27,531 bases of DNA, from the NCBI GenBank assembly GCA_910585335.1, contig CAJUCU010000002.1, positions 26,065 to 53,595 on the forward strand. Reading direction: 5' to 3'. The position numbers and the translations under genes are program-made. Below, piece after piece: positions 1-7,931 of the stretch (its first letter is position 1; the number at the start of each line of letters is the position of its first letter). The notes beneath the pieces are model-generated. The model made no database searches, was not told the origin of the DNA, and saw only the letters and a list, made by a program, of their open reading frames with translations. The DNA is from an uncultured Bacilli bacterium (GTDB lineage: Bacteria; Bacillota_I; Bacilli_A; RF39; UBA660).

Positions 1-1115
1 TCATAATCCCCATCTCCATCATTATTATCAGCGGTTATATTTTCAACTACCTCTGTTGTAGTAACATAACTTGGTTCTGGATCAACACGAGTAGCTCTCC
101 TTGGTTGTTGAACATTAGAATAAACTGGTTGCACCTCTTCTGGTGCTTTTTGTTTTAAACGTGCATTTTTTTCAAATCCAGTAGCAATAACAGTAACGAT
201 AACTTCATCTGATAAGTTTTCATTAATAACAGAACCGAAAATAGTATTAATGTCTGTATTAGAAGCAGAACGAACTACTTCAGCCGCTTGTTCAGCTTCA
301 AATAAAGTTAAGTTAACACCACCAGTAATATTGATAATAGCATCTGTTGCCCCACTAATAGAAGTCTCCAAAAGTGGTGAAGATACAGCTTGTTTAGCCG
401 CTTCAATAGCCCGATCTTCTCCCATACCAATACCGATACCAATAATCGCATTTCCAGAATCTTTCATAACTGCTTTTACATCAGCAAAGTCAAGATTGAC
501 AAGACCGACAACAGCAATCAAATCAGAAATAGATTGAACACCACGACGAAGTACATTATCTACTTCTTTAAATGCTTCTAACATTGGTGTAGTTTTATCA
601 ATAATTTCACGTAAACGATCATTAGGTATTACAATCAATGTATCAACATGTTTTCTTAATTCATCAATTCCTGAAAGTGCATTCTGCATTCTCTTCTTTC
701 CTTCGAATGAAAATGGTTTCGTAACAATCGCAACAGTAAGTGCCCCCAACGCTTGGGCAATCTCAGCAACAACAGGCGCAGCCCCAGTTCCGGTTCCGCC
801 TCCCATTCCACAAGTAACAAAAACCATATCCGCACCAGTCAAAGCATCTTCTATTTCTTTTTTAGATTCTAGTGCTGCTTCTTTGCCGATTTCAGGTTTT
901 GCTCCTGCACCAAGTCCATCAGTAAGAGAAGCACCAATTTGAATTTTAACATCAGCTTTAGAGTTATTTAATACTTGTAAATCCGTATTCGCAACAATAA
1001 ACTCTACTCCTTTTACTCCTGATTCTACCATTCTATTAACAGCGTTTCCACCGCCACCACCAAGACCAATCACTTTAATTTTAGCTAACTGATCCATTTC
1101 TAATCCATTCAACAT
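1..1115 (-). CDS. ftsZ: Cell division protein FtsZ (3' end cut by the window edge)
   Basis: FtsZ is the tubulin-like GTPase that polymerises into the cytoplasmic Z-ring and recruits the divisome. I translated this frame by hand: it is open to the left edge and shows 371 residues from MLNGLEMDQL. The glycine-rich nucleotide loop lies near residues 17-24, the tubulin signature MGGGTGTG at 104-111, and the T7 loop NLDFADVKAVM follows further on. The visible end is an acidic, Asn/Asp-rich linker, so only the linker end and the conserved C-terminal peptide that binds FtsA are missing. The ATG at 1115 is preceded by AAGGAGG (1124-1130) with 8 bases between. That ribosome site overlaps the ftsA stop codon, so the two genes are tightly coupled, in the usual ftsA-ftsZ order. 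Identification is secure; only the C-terminus is unseen. Confidence 0.97.
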   Translation of the reverse strand, partial: MLNGLEMDQLAKIKVIGLGGGGGNAVNRMVESGVKGVEFIVANTDLQVLNNSKADVKIQIGASLTDGLGAGAKPEIGKEAALESKKEIEDALTGADMVFVTCGMGGGTGTGAAPVVAEIAQALGALTVAIVTKPFSFEGKKRMQNALSGIDELRKHVDTLIVIPNDRLREIIDKTTPMLEAFKEVDNVLRRGVQSISDLIAVVGLVNLDFADVKAVMKDSGNAIIGIGIGMGEDRAIEAAKQAVSSPLLETSISGATDAIINITGGVNLTLFEAEQAAEVVRSASNTDINTIFGSVINENLSDEVIVTVIATGFEKNARLKQKAPEEVQPVYSNVQQPRRATRVDPEPSYVTTTEVVENITADNNDGDGDY

Positions 1116-1128
1116 ACCCTAATCCTCC

Positions 1129-2364
1129 TTAATTGTCAAAAAAATGTCCAAATACTTTATTAATGATACGCTCATTTGATACTTCTTCTTTTTTTTCTTT
1201 TAATAATAAATCAGCATCATATTTTGTAAACATACTATCCTGTTTTCCTCTAAGACTTAATTTATCATCATAATATTTTAAGAGTCCTAAAACACTAGAA
1301 TACTTATTGTGTCTCACACCCATTGTAGTAATATTACAAACCCTAGCGCTTCTACCCAAAATATCTTCTACTGCATATTGAAATCCCGCAAGTTCGCTAA
1401 GACCTCCTGTTATAATTATATAACTAATTTCCCGATTTGTTAAGCTCTTTAATTCTTTTTTCACAAGTTTTAAGATTTCATAAACGCGGGCTTCTACTAC
1501 TTTCGATAATTCTGTTTGACCAATTTGCATTTTTTCATGCTCAGAAAGCATAAGTTCATAGACATCGTTACTATCTGCATAACGACCTACGGCAGTTGCA
1601 AATTCTTCTTTCAAACTTTTACTAGTTGCTTCATCAATTTTATAGACATAAGAAATGTCTTTATCAATAAAGCGACTTCCAACAGGAATAAGTGCATTTT
1701 TAATCATGATTCCTTTGTTAAATACGGAAACACTAGTAACTTCACTTCCGATATTAACAACAGATCCTACTTCAGAATCAATGCGGTCATTTCTAATTTC
1801 AAAGTAATCTCCAGTAGCATGAAAAGCAACATCTACCGCTTCAATACCAGCAAGGCGTACTACTTCTAAAATTCGATAAAGAGGCTCTTTAGGAACAGTA
1901 GCAATAACGGCCTTTACTTCTAAAGCCTCTCCCTTCATTCCTTTAGGGTCCTTAACGAACTCTTCCCCTACTTTAAAATGAATCGGCATCACAGTAATCA
2001 ATTCCTCTTCTGAATCAATGTGACCAGACACTGCTTTTTTTAAAACACGACTGACATCTTCCCCAGTTAGAAAAGAAGAGTCTTCCGCTTCCACCTCTCC
2101 TGTTACAATAGTAATGGAAATATGGTCAGTTGGAATACAAACCACTGCTTTTTTCAGTTGCAACCCTAACATCTCTTCCGTTTGCAAAATACATTTTTTC
2201 AAATGATCTGTAGCATCTTTTGTATTAACAACCTGTCCCTTTCGAATTCCTAAAGATGGATAAGATGAGACTGCAAGTACATGGAACTTCTCTTTCATCT
2301 TATTAGCAACAACAATTTTCATACTATTAGAACCTAAATCAATTCCAGTGTATATCTGACTCAT
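1129..2364 (-). CDS. ftsA: Cell division protein FtsA
   Basis: FtsA is an actin-like ATPase that tethers FtsZ to the membrane and recruits late division proteins. The 411-residue product opens with the phosphate-1 motif GIDLGSNSMK, continues into the FtsA-specific 1C/SHS2 region, has a phosphate-2 motif VVNIGSEVTSVSVF and an adenosine motif IIITGGLSELAG. It ends in a short amphipathic segment (NERIINKVFGHFFDN) typical of the FtsA membrane-targeting helix. I chose the ATG at 2364 because AAGGAGA sits 7 bases upstream. A further in-frame ATG at 2388 lies upstream of that ribosome site and roughly at or before the predicted transcription start. A good promoter (2394-2421) directly precedes the gene, and ftsZ follows within 13 bases, so the two form one transcription unit. 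Confidence 0.96.
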   Translation of the reverse strand: MSQIYTGIDLGSNSMKIVVANKMKEKFHVLAVSSYPSLGIRKGQVVNTKDATDHLKKCILQTEEMLGLQLKKAVVCIPTDHISITIVTGEVEAEDSSFLTGEDVSRVLKKAVSGHIDSEEELITVMPIHFKVGEEFVKDPKGMKGEALEVKAVIATVPKEPLYRILEVVRLAGIEAVDVAFHATGDYFEIRNDRIDSEVGSVVNIGSEVTSVSVFNKGIMIKNALIPVGSRFIDKDISYVYKIDEATSKSLKEEFATAVGRYADSNDVYELMLSEHEKMQIGQTELSKVVEARVYEILKLVKKELKSLTNREISYIIITGGLSELAGFQYAVEDILGRSARVCNITTMGVRHNKYSSVLGLLKYYDDKLSLRGKQDSMFTKYDADLLLKEKKEEVSNERIINKVFGHFFDN

Positions 2365-2393
2365 CTTTAATCTCCTTCCTACTATCATAATCC

Positions 2394-2421
2394 ATTATAC
2401 TATAAACTTCTTACTTTTCAA
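2394..2421 (-). promoter_or_regulatory. Promoter of ftsA-ftsZ
   Basis: Read on the minus strand there is TTGAAA (2416-2421), a 16-base spacer and a perfect TATAAT (2394-2399). The expected start near 2387 leaves a leader of about 23 bases containing the GGAAGGAG ribosome site of ftsA. It gives ftsA-ftsZ expression independent of the upstream membrane protein gene. Confidence 0.8.
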
Positions 2422-2431
2422 AGTTTTTTAA

Positions 2432-3760
2432 TCAATTTAATTGATAAACATCAAAAAACATTACTTGATCAACCTTTTTCCCTTTTTTTATAACCCTCCG
2501 TAAAATCTCTTTATCTATTTGATTATCATAGAAAATCTCTTTCTCATTAACGAAATATAACGTACGTTTAGGATCTTTTTTTTGAATCTCCTGCCATATT
2601 TTCTCAGTTCCACAAACACCAAGGTTTCCTCGGTTAATCAAGTCTAATTTGGTAATTTTTAAATGATTAGATAATTTAAAAATATAAGCAGAACTAGAGA
2701 GAATAACGATATCTTTATCCTTATTTTTTTGATAATAATCACGTAAAGTTGCCAAATGATGATACTCTTTTTCACTTAAATAACGATATTCATAATTAGA
2801 AATATCATTAGGATACACTCCTTTTTGTAGCAATAAGAAACAATTAAGAATTGGAATCAAGAAAATCAGTAACCAAAGGGCTAATTTCACATGAAAAGAA
2901 AGAGAAAAACCAGAATGAGCAAGAAAAGTAAAGAAAAGAATAAAAAGTCCTGCTAAAAAATGACTAAGATCAAAAAGTGGAATACATATGGAATAAAAAG
3001 CAAGCGCATAAAAAAAGACAAAATCATATTTTTTCTTTTTAAAATAAAAGAAAAAGAGAACAAAAACACCTAAGACCAAAAATGGCATAATCGAAAACGC
3101 AGGTGCATTTTTAGAAAAGTCAAACATTCCAAGGATACACTGGTCAATCATCGGAAGAAAGCTACCTGTTATAATTAAATAACAAACAGTAAGACCACTT
3201 GGTACAAAAAAGCCTAATAACCGCTTTAGAACGCGTCTTAAATCTGTTTTAACAAGATAACAACCAACAAGAAAAACACAACCACCAATCGATTGCTTTG
3301 TTAAAAAGGTAAGTCCCAAAATAATACCAATCATAAAATCTGAGTTTTCATTCTTTTCTAAATAAATAAGCAAAAGAACAAGCGCCAAACATAACGTATT
3401 ATAACTTGGCAAATTATAAATCATAGGTGCCAAAACTAATAATGCAAGTACTAACAACAAGTACTTTTCTTTTGCTAACTTTTCAAGAAGATAACAGATG
3501 AAAGTCATCATAAGTGCTTGTTCAATATGAAACATTAAAATCCCTTTATAAAAGACTAAACCAATAGCAAAAAGAAACGAAAAAAATGGTGGTACAATCA
3601 TATTAAAATCACGATAAGGAACAAGACCTGTTGCAACATTATAGGAAAACCCATAACTCCAAGTCTCATCCGCCGCTATAACTGGTAGAAACAAATACGA
3701 AAGCAAAAACAAAAGAAAGAGTAAAAAGTATTTACCAAATATGAATAATTTTCTTTTCAT
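2432..3760 (-). CDS. Polytopic membrane protein, GT-C glycosyltransferase-like
   Basis: The 442-residue product has about nine to eleven hydrophobic segments over residues 1-310 and a soluble C-terminal domain of about 125 residues. The loop after the first membrane segment carries an acidic pair (DE, residues 31-32) followed by GLVPYRDF (45-52) and a PP pair. This pattern is typical of GT-C fold (GT39/PMT-like) lipid-phospho-sugar dependent glycosyltransferases, where the acidic residues of the first outer loop are catalytic. If that is right, it moves a sugar from a polyprenyl carrier to an extracellular acceptor; donor and acceptor cannot be read from sequence. It lies between divIB and ftsA, which is not a standard dcw gene. 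AGAGGTG precedes the ATG. The fold call is moderately secure; the function is open. Confidence 0.65.
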   Translation of the reverse strand: MKRKLFIFGKYFLLFLLFLLSYLFLPVIAADETWSYGFSYNVATGLVPYRDFNMIVPPFFSFLFAIGLVFYKGILMFHIEQALMMTFICYLLEKLAKEKYLLLVLALLVLAPMIYNLPSYNTLCLALVLLLIYLEKNENSDFMIGIILGLTFLTKQSIGGCVFLVGCYLVKTDLRRVLKRLLGFFVPSGLTVCYLIITGSFLPMIDQCILGMFDFSKNAPAFSIMPFLVLGVFVLFFFYFKKKKYDFVFFYALAFYSICIPLFDLSHFLAGLFILFFTFLAHSGFSLSFHVKLALWLLIFLIPILNCFLLLQKGVYPNDISNYEYRYLSEKEYHHLATLRDYYQKNKDKDIVILSSSAYIFKLSNHLKITKLDLINRGNLGVCGTEKIWQEIQKKDPKRTLYFVNEKEIFYDNQIDKEILRRVIKKGKKVDQVMFFDVYQLN

Positions 3761-3834
3761 AAAACACCTCTTTTTCTAGAAGTATATAAACATCAAGCAC
3801 AACTACATGGATGGATGAGACAAATCACGCCTTA

Positions 3835-4515
3835 CTACTCCATGATCTTAAAATGATTACCAGAATCTAAATATAAAAATCCCCGACGTCCTTCTAACTG
3901 CGTCAAAACATCATTATAATAGTTAATCATATCAAACTTCGTCAAAGTCAAATAAACACTGTTTCCATCATCCATATATAATAAGAATCGATCTTTATCA
4001 TGTTCATTAGGTTGATATTCAATTTCTGATATTTTTCCTAAAACATCTTTTTTAATTTTATACATCCCTTTTACAAATTTCTTATATTTGGTATTTGGTA
4101 CATAATTCATGAGTGTAGGAATCCTAAGATCATAGGAAAGTTCTACTTCTTTTTGATTTTCTAAAACAACTTTACCTGTCTCTTTTTTAATAAAGAGCGG
4201 TCTATTCTCTTCTACTTGAATGTGAAGAATATGATAAAAGCTTTTAGAAACTTCTACTTCTTTAACCAAAGGATTCTTTAAAAGACGTTTTTTAATTTTA
4301 CTAGAAAATGTAAAATAAAAACTAGGATAATCCTCCACTTGTGCTTCTACCAAAATATCATCATCTGTCAAATAGTGATTCCCTGTTACAATTAAGTTTT
4401 TAATTTTTGTATTCAAATATAAATAACCAGCAAAAAAAAGAAGTCCTAATACCACCAATATTAGAAGTAACCGAAATACTCTTACTTTTTTCTTTTTTAC
4501 AATTTTTTTTGCCAT
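3835..4515 (-). CDS. divIB: Cell division protein DivIB/FtsQ
   Basis: DivIB (FtsQ) is a bitopic divisome protein that bridges early and late division proteins and partners with FtsL and DivIC outside the cell. The 226-residue product has a Lys/Arg-rich cytoplasmic start (residues 2-15), one membrane helix (about 14-34), a POTRA domain (about 38-108, starting IKNLIVTGNHYLTDDDI) and the beta domain of the family. I chose ATG 4515, 8 bases after GGGAG. A TTG at 4530 is in frame but would overlap that ribosome site. The ribosome site is formed by the last codons of murB (stop at 4521), implying translational coupling in a murG-murB-divIB unit. The length is shorter than Bacillus DivIB but normal for the family. 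Confidence 0.92.
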   Translation of the reverse strand: MAKKIVKKKKVRVFRLLLILVVLGLLFFAGYLYLNTKIKNLIVTGNHYLTDDDILVEAQVEDYPSFYFTFSSKIKKRLLKNPLVKEVEVSKSFYHILHIQVEENRPLFIKKETGKVVLENQKEVELSYDLRIPTLMNYVPNTKYKKFVKGMYKIKKDVLGKISEIEYQPNEHDKDRFLLYMDDGNSVYLTLTKFDMINYYNDVLTQLEGRRGFLYLDSGNHFKIME

Positions 4516-4520
4516 GGTAT

Positions 4521-5429
4521 CTACTCCCAATTTACAAATTCTTGTTCTACTTTCAATGTTACATGATAGTGTTCTTTTACAGTGTCTTGTACAAACTCAA
4601 TTAAACTTTTAATATCCTCGGCACTAGCCCCACCAACGTTTACAATGAAGTTGGCATGTTTTGGACTAATTTGTGCGCCTCCTTTGGTTAGACCTTTTAA
4701 ACCGACATCCTCGATTAGTTTTCCTGCTGCTGACATATTTTCAGGATTTCTAAATACACTCCCTGCCGAAGGAAAATCAAGTGGTTGTGTCTCCATTCTT
4801 CTTTTTTTACGTTCATTCATCACTTCTTCAATAGCCTTCTTTTTTCCATGTTCTAATTTTAAAGTAGCTTCTAAAATAATATAGTCACGATGCTTTTGAA
4901 AAAAGGAACTGCGATAATGGAAATCCATCTCCACATTGGTAAGTTCTATAATACGAAGATCTGGTGTTAAAACTTTAGCACTTCGAACAAGGTATCCCAT
5001 ATCACTCTTATAAGCACCTGCATTCATAAAAACAGCCCCACCAACAGTTCCAGGTATTCCCGCTGCAAATTCAAGACCCGTAAGTGATTTTTTCATTGCC
5101 TCACGAGCAAGTTTGATTAAAGGATAACCTGCTTCTACAACGATTTTATTAGAAGTAATTTCTAAACGATTCAAACATCCCAAATGAATCAGTACTTTTT
5201 CATATTTACGATCACTAAATAATAAATTAGAACCATTTCCTAAAACCTTATAATCTAATTGATACTTCTTAATTAATTTTACAAGTTCTACTAGTTTATC
5301 AACGTTTTTAGGATAAACAATGCATTTAGCAAGCCCACCAACTTTATAAGTTGTATAGTTACTTAAGAATACATCTTGTTCAACTTTTCCAATACTAAAC
5401 TGTCCTACTTCTTCTATAAATTCTTTCAT
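4521..5429 (-). CDS. murB: UDP-N-acetylenolpyruvoylglucosamine reductase MurB
   Basis: MurB is a cytoplasmic FAD enzyme that uses NADPH to reduce UDP-GlcNAc-enolpyruvate to UDP-MurNAc, the second committed step of peptidoglycan precursor synthesis. The 302-residue product has the FAD-binding YKVLGNGSNLL (60-70) and GIPGTVGGAVFMNAGAY (124-140), the YRSS motif with the conserved Arg (R173), the catalytic Ser in SAGSVFRNP (S224), and a conserved Glu near the end (E295). The pattern fits type II MurB of Gram-positives. The start ATG lies 2 bases after the murG stop, with its ribosome site inside the murG end. The last codons supply the ribosome site for divIB. Confidence 0.96.
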   Translation of the reverse strand: MKEFIEEVGQFSIGKVEQDVFLSNYTTYKVGGLAKCIVYPKNVDKLVELVKLIKKYQLDYKVLGNGSNLLFSDRKYEKVLIHLGCLNRLEITSNKIVVEAGYPLIKLAREAMKKSLTGLEFAAGIPGTVGGAVFMNAGAYKSDMGYLVRSAKVLTPDLRIIELTNVEMDFHYRSSFFQKHRDYIILEATLKLEHGKKKAIEEVMNERKKRRMETQPLDFPSAGSVFRNPENMSAAGKLIEDVGLKGLTKGGAQISPKHANFIVNVGGASAEDIKSLIEFVQDTVKEHYHVTLKVEQEFVNWE

Positions 5430-5431
5430 AA

Positions 5432-6511
5432 CTACTCTCCAATTACTTTCTTGATTTCTTGATATACTTTGGTTGCAGAATCGACAACGCCTAAACTTTT
5501 GGTACTTAGTTTCATACTTCTATAAAGCCCTGTATCAGATAAAATACGATCAATAGCGGGAATTAAAGTATCTTTAGAAAAATCTTTTTCTTCTATAATT
5601 TGAGTCGCTTTAATCTTTTCAAGCTCCTGAGCATTCTTCATTTGATGATTTTCTGTAACATAAGGCGATGGTACTAAAACAGAGGGAAGCCCGATCGCTG
5701 TTAGTTCCGCAATCGTAGAAGCACCTGCTCTTCCAACAAATAAATCAGTTCTTTTTAAAAGTTCAATTAAATTATCTAAATAAGGAACCATGACAACATT
5801 TTTAGGAACTGAAACATCTTTATATTGATCATAATAAGTTTTTCCTGTAACCACTACTACTTGATATGGTTTGTTTTTAAAAGCAGGAATAAGCTCCCTT
5901 AATTTTTCTGTCATTGTAGCACTGCCAAGTGATCCCATACAAACAACAACAAGCTTTCTAGATTCATCTAAACCAAGTTGAGATTTCTGAATTGGCTTGG
6001 CATCAAGAATCTGTTCACTTCTAGGATTCCCAGTATAAACAGTCTTCGCTTTTCCAAACTTAGAAATAGTATCAGGAAGCGATACACATACACAATCTAC
6101 ATATTTCGCAATATACCGATTAGAAACACCTGGTGTAGAATTTTGTTCATGAATCAGTGTCTTACACTTCAATTTATGGGCTGCAATAATAACTGGTGCA
6201 CTAATATACCCTCCCACACCAACTACAATATCTGGTTGAAACGAAGAAATAGTTTCTTTTGCTTTTTGAATCGCTTTTCGAAAAGTAAGATAAACAGAAA
6301 TATTTTTAATAAGATTTTTCCGGTTCATCCCCTTCATTTCAATACCAACATAAGAAATTCCTAATTTAGGTACAATATCTTTTTCCATTCTGTCAGTAGT
6401 ACCAATATATAAAATTTCACTTTTGGGTTCTAATTTTTTAATTTTCTCAATGATAGCAATGGCTGGATAAATATGTCCACCTGTTCCGCCTGCCGTTATT
6501 ACAATACGCAA
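5432..6511 (-). CDS. murG: Lipid II synthase MurG (GlcNAc transferase)
   Basis: MurG is a GT-B, membrane-associated enzyme that adds GlcNAc from UDP-GlcNAc to lipid I, giving lipid II. From the TTG at 6511 the product has 359 residues and begins MRIVITAGGTGGH, the acceptor-side glycine loop. Further family motifs are GVGGYISAP, HEQNSTPGVSNR, a glycine-rich MGSLGS loop where many MurGs have GGSxGA, and the UDP-binding RAGASTIAEL followed by TENHQ. The reading frame extends to a GTG at 6520, but that codon abuts the AAGGAT ribosome site, so the TTG 9 bases further on is a better start. It opens the murG-murB-divIB unit and follows the terminator at 6559-6580. A TATAAT at 6531-6536 is present without a convincing -35. 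Confidence 0.95.
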   Translation of the reverse strand: MRIVITAGGTGGHIYPAIAIIEKIKKLEPKSEILYIGTTDRMEKDIVPKLGISYVGIEMKGMNRKNLIKNISVYLTFRKAIQKAKETISSFQPDIVVGVGGYISAPVIIAAHKLKCKTLIHEQNSTPGVSNRYIAKYVDCVCVSLPDTISKFGKAKTVYTGNPRSEQILDAKPIQKSQLGLDESRKLVVVCMGSLGSATMTEKLRELIPAFKNKPYQVVVVTGKTYYDQYKDVSVPKNVVMVPYLDNLIELLKRTDLFVGRAGASTIAELTAIGLPSVLVPSPYVTENHQMKNAQELEKIKATQIIEEKDFSKDTLIPAIDRILSDTGLYRSMKLSTKSLGVVDSATKVYQEIKKVIGE

Positions 6512-6558
6512 AATGATCACATCCTTATTAATTATATCGCAAATCTAGAAGTTTTATG

Positions 6559-6580
6559 AAAAAAAGACCATAGGGTCTTT
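6559..6580 (-). terminator. Intrinsic terminator of the 6579-7157 gene, overlapping its stop codon
   Basis: On the minus strand AAAGACC (6574-6580) pairs with GGTCTTT (6563-6569) across a 4-base loop, followed by more Ts (6559-6562). The stem begins in the TAA stop codon of the gene at 6579-7157. Confidence 0.85.
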
Positions 6581-7157
6581 ATTCTCCAGTGTCATAATTT
6601 GTATGCCCTTCTTGTATTGCTTTTATCTGAATTTTCCCATGAAAATGTGTTCCCATCACTTCATTTCCAGTCGCACTATCAATCCATAATCGAAGTGTAT
6701 ATGACTTTGTCTCCCCTGGTGCCAAAACACCAGTATCTAAAACACCATTCGTCGTGTTAAGTATTCCCATAATAGTACCATCACTTCTCTCGAAAGAATA
6801 CTTAATATAACGCTGATCCATCTTTTGAGATAAGCAACCATGATCTGTATACTTTTCCATATCATCCACTAAAGAAACTTGGAAATTAGATTTCAGTGTT
6901 CCTGTATTTTGAACAGAAAAAGTATAGGCAGGAAACGTAAGTCCTTCTTCATCTGTAACCGGAACAGTATCAGCAAGTGTGATTCCTTCAGAAGTACTCT
7001 CATTCAAAGTTAAAATTAAAGTACCAGTGGAAAGTTTATTTTCTTGTTTACCATAACCAGTATAAGTAAATATTGCATAAGAAATTGCAAATAGGAAAAC
7101 AACACCACATATAATAAGCAAACCTTTTTTTACTACTTCACGATTTTCTTCTACCAT
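6579..7157 (-). CDS. TasA/camelysin-like exported protein, copy 2 of a tandem pair
   Basis: The 192-residue product has a short charged start, one hydrophobic segment (about residues 12-32, ending ISYA) and then a beta-rich domain. After the membrane segment comes KLSTGTLILTL, matching the SGTLDLS-type first strand after the SipW cleavage site in TasA. Other shared points are AYTFSVQNTG (residues about 75-85) and HFHGKIQ near the end. It is clearly paralogous to the next gene upstream (7227-7805), which also has 192 residues. Expected fate: export through Sec, cleavage by a SipW-type peptidase, and surface or fibre assembly; this is inference from the family. It has its own promoter (7182-7210) and terminator. 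Two Cys lie in the membrane or mature part. The specific role is unknown. Confidence 0.75.
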   Translation of the reverse strand: MVEENREVVKKGLLIICGVVFLFAISYAIFTYTGYGKQENKLSTGTLILTLNESTSEGITLADTVPVTDEEGLTFPAYTFSVQNTGTLKSNFQVSLVDDMEKYTDHGCLSQKMDQRYIKYSFERSDGTIMGILNTTNGVLDTGVLAPGETKSYTLRLWIDSATGNEVMGTHFHGKIQIKAIQEGHTNYDTGE

Positions 7158-7181
7158 AGCTTACACTCCCATCATATATAA

Positions 7182-7210
7182 ATTATATCGTTAAATGAAA
7201 ATATTGTAAA
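7182..7210 (-). promoter_or_regulatory. Promoter of the 6579-7157 gene
   Basis: TTTACA (7205-7210), a 17-base spacer and TATAAT (7182-7187) on the minus strand. It sits just after the terminator of the preceding gene, so the paralogue is transcribed separately. Confidence 0.85.
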
Positions 7211-7211
7211 C

Positions 7212-7241
7212 AAAAAACAGCGAAAATTATTCAGTCGCTGT
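7212..7241 (-). terminator. Intrinsic terminator overlapping the end of the 7227-7805 gene
   Basis: ACAGCGA (7235-7241) pairs with TCGCTGT (7218-7224) and is followed by a run of Ts (7212-7217). The left arm lies in the last codons and the stop codon is in the loop. Confidence 0.8.
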
Positions 7242-7805
7242 CGCAATATCTACACCATTTTCCAAAACTTGGATTTTTCCATGAAAATGAAGATCATGAT
7301 TCATTGGTAAAGTACTAGTAGTAGTCCAAAACCGAACGGTATAAGAGACTTCAGCACCACCTTTTAGTTTCCGAGAAAGAATCGTATTATCTTTCAAATC
7401 AGATACCATAAAAAAACGATTTTCTTCTTTGTCTTTGTGAATAGCACCTTTAATAATAGACAGTGGCATTTGATTTTCAGAGCAATCATCTTCTAAAACA
7501 GTCTCTAAATCTTGAACCAACTTTACACTATACCCCACTGTAGTAGACATATTATTTTTAATAGTAAAGGTATAAGCATGAGAACTCAATCCAACTGAGT
7601 CAGAAACTGGAGTGACTCTAAGTAATGACACCTGATCACTCGCCTTTTCATGAAAAGTAACAGATAAGGACTTAGAGTTACTAACATGATCTCTCGTATC
7701 TTTAAATTTATAATAAATATAATGAGTCATCACAAGGGCAAAAACCAAAATAAAGGCAATAATAATTCCACTTTTTATAAGTTGCTTTCTATAATATGTT
7801 AACAA
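7227..7805 (-). CDS. TasA/camelysin-like exported protein, copy 1 of a tandem pair
   Basis: A paralogue of the gene at 6579-7157. It has a basic N-terminus (MLTYYRKQLIKSG), one membrane segment (about residues 13-28), then a beta-rich domain with HAYTFTIKNN, a DC pair also seen in the paralogue region, SYTVRFWTT and HFHGKIQ near the C-terminus. I chose the TTG at 7805, giving 192 residues like its paralogue, because GGGAG lies 9 bases upstream. An in-frame TTG at 7829 sits upstream of the predicted transcription start. The mature part conforms to the TasA/camelysin pattern of a strand directly after the signal (SKSLSVTF). It is transcribed alone from 7831-7860. Function beyond export to the surface is not known. 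Confidence 0.72.
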   Translation of the reverse strand: MLTYYRKQLIKSGIIIAFILVFALVMTHYIYYKFKDTRDHVSNSKSLSVTFHEKASDQVSLLRVTPVSDSVGLSSHAYTFTIKNNMSTTVGYSVKLVQDLETVLEDDCSENQMPLSIIKGAIHKDKEENRFFMVSDLKDNTILSRKLKGGAEVSYTVRFWTTTSTLPMNHDLHFHGKIQVLENGVDIATATE

Positions 7806-7830
7806 AATACTCCACTCCCGTCTAAACAAT

Positions 7831-7860
7831 ACTATATTACGAGTTAAAATAAGAAGTCAA
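7831..7860 (-). promoter_or_regulatory. Promoter of the 7227-7805 gene
   Basis: TTGACT (7855-7860), an 18-base spacer and TATAGT (7831-7836) on the minus strand. The start expected near 7824 leaves a leader of about 19 bases with GGGAG, which supports the TTG start at 7805. Confidence 0.75.
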
Positions 7861-7892
7861 CGAAAATGAAAGCAATTGACATCTACATTGAC

Positions 7893-7931
7893 AAAAAAAG
7901 AACGATTATAACTCTTTCGCTTCTATCGTTC
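7893..7931 (-). terminator. Intrinsic terminator of the kinase/HPt-receiver unit
   Basis: GAACGAT (7925-7931) pairs with ATCGTTC (7900-7906) and is followed by seven Ts (7893-7899). The 18-base loop contains the last codons and much of the stop codon of the gene at 7906, the third such overlap in a row. Confidence 0.75.

Noticed and set aside
250..537. Plus-strand ORF opposite ftsZ
   Set aside because: It lies wholly antisense to ftsZ, which is certain from its motifs; no ribosome site or family signal. The same applies to the other plus-strand ORFs, e.g. 1516-1869, 5978-6364, 9156-9461, 17454-17795 and 25234-25494.
2364..2388. N-terminal extension of FtsA to the ATG at 2388 (and similar extensions of other genes)
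   Set aside because: The upstream codons lie in or before the ribosome site; the same reasoning moved the starts of divIB, murG, the kinase, the synthetase, the SipW, TasA-like, PH-like and large-protein genes.
6531..6536. TATAAT upstream of murG as a promoter
   Set aside because: The predicted start would fall inside the AAGGAT ribosome site and no -35 is convincing, so I did not list it. The terminator before it nevertheless implies some murG promoter.
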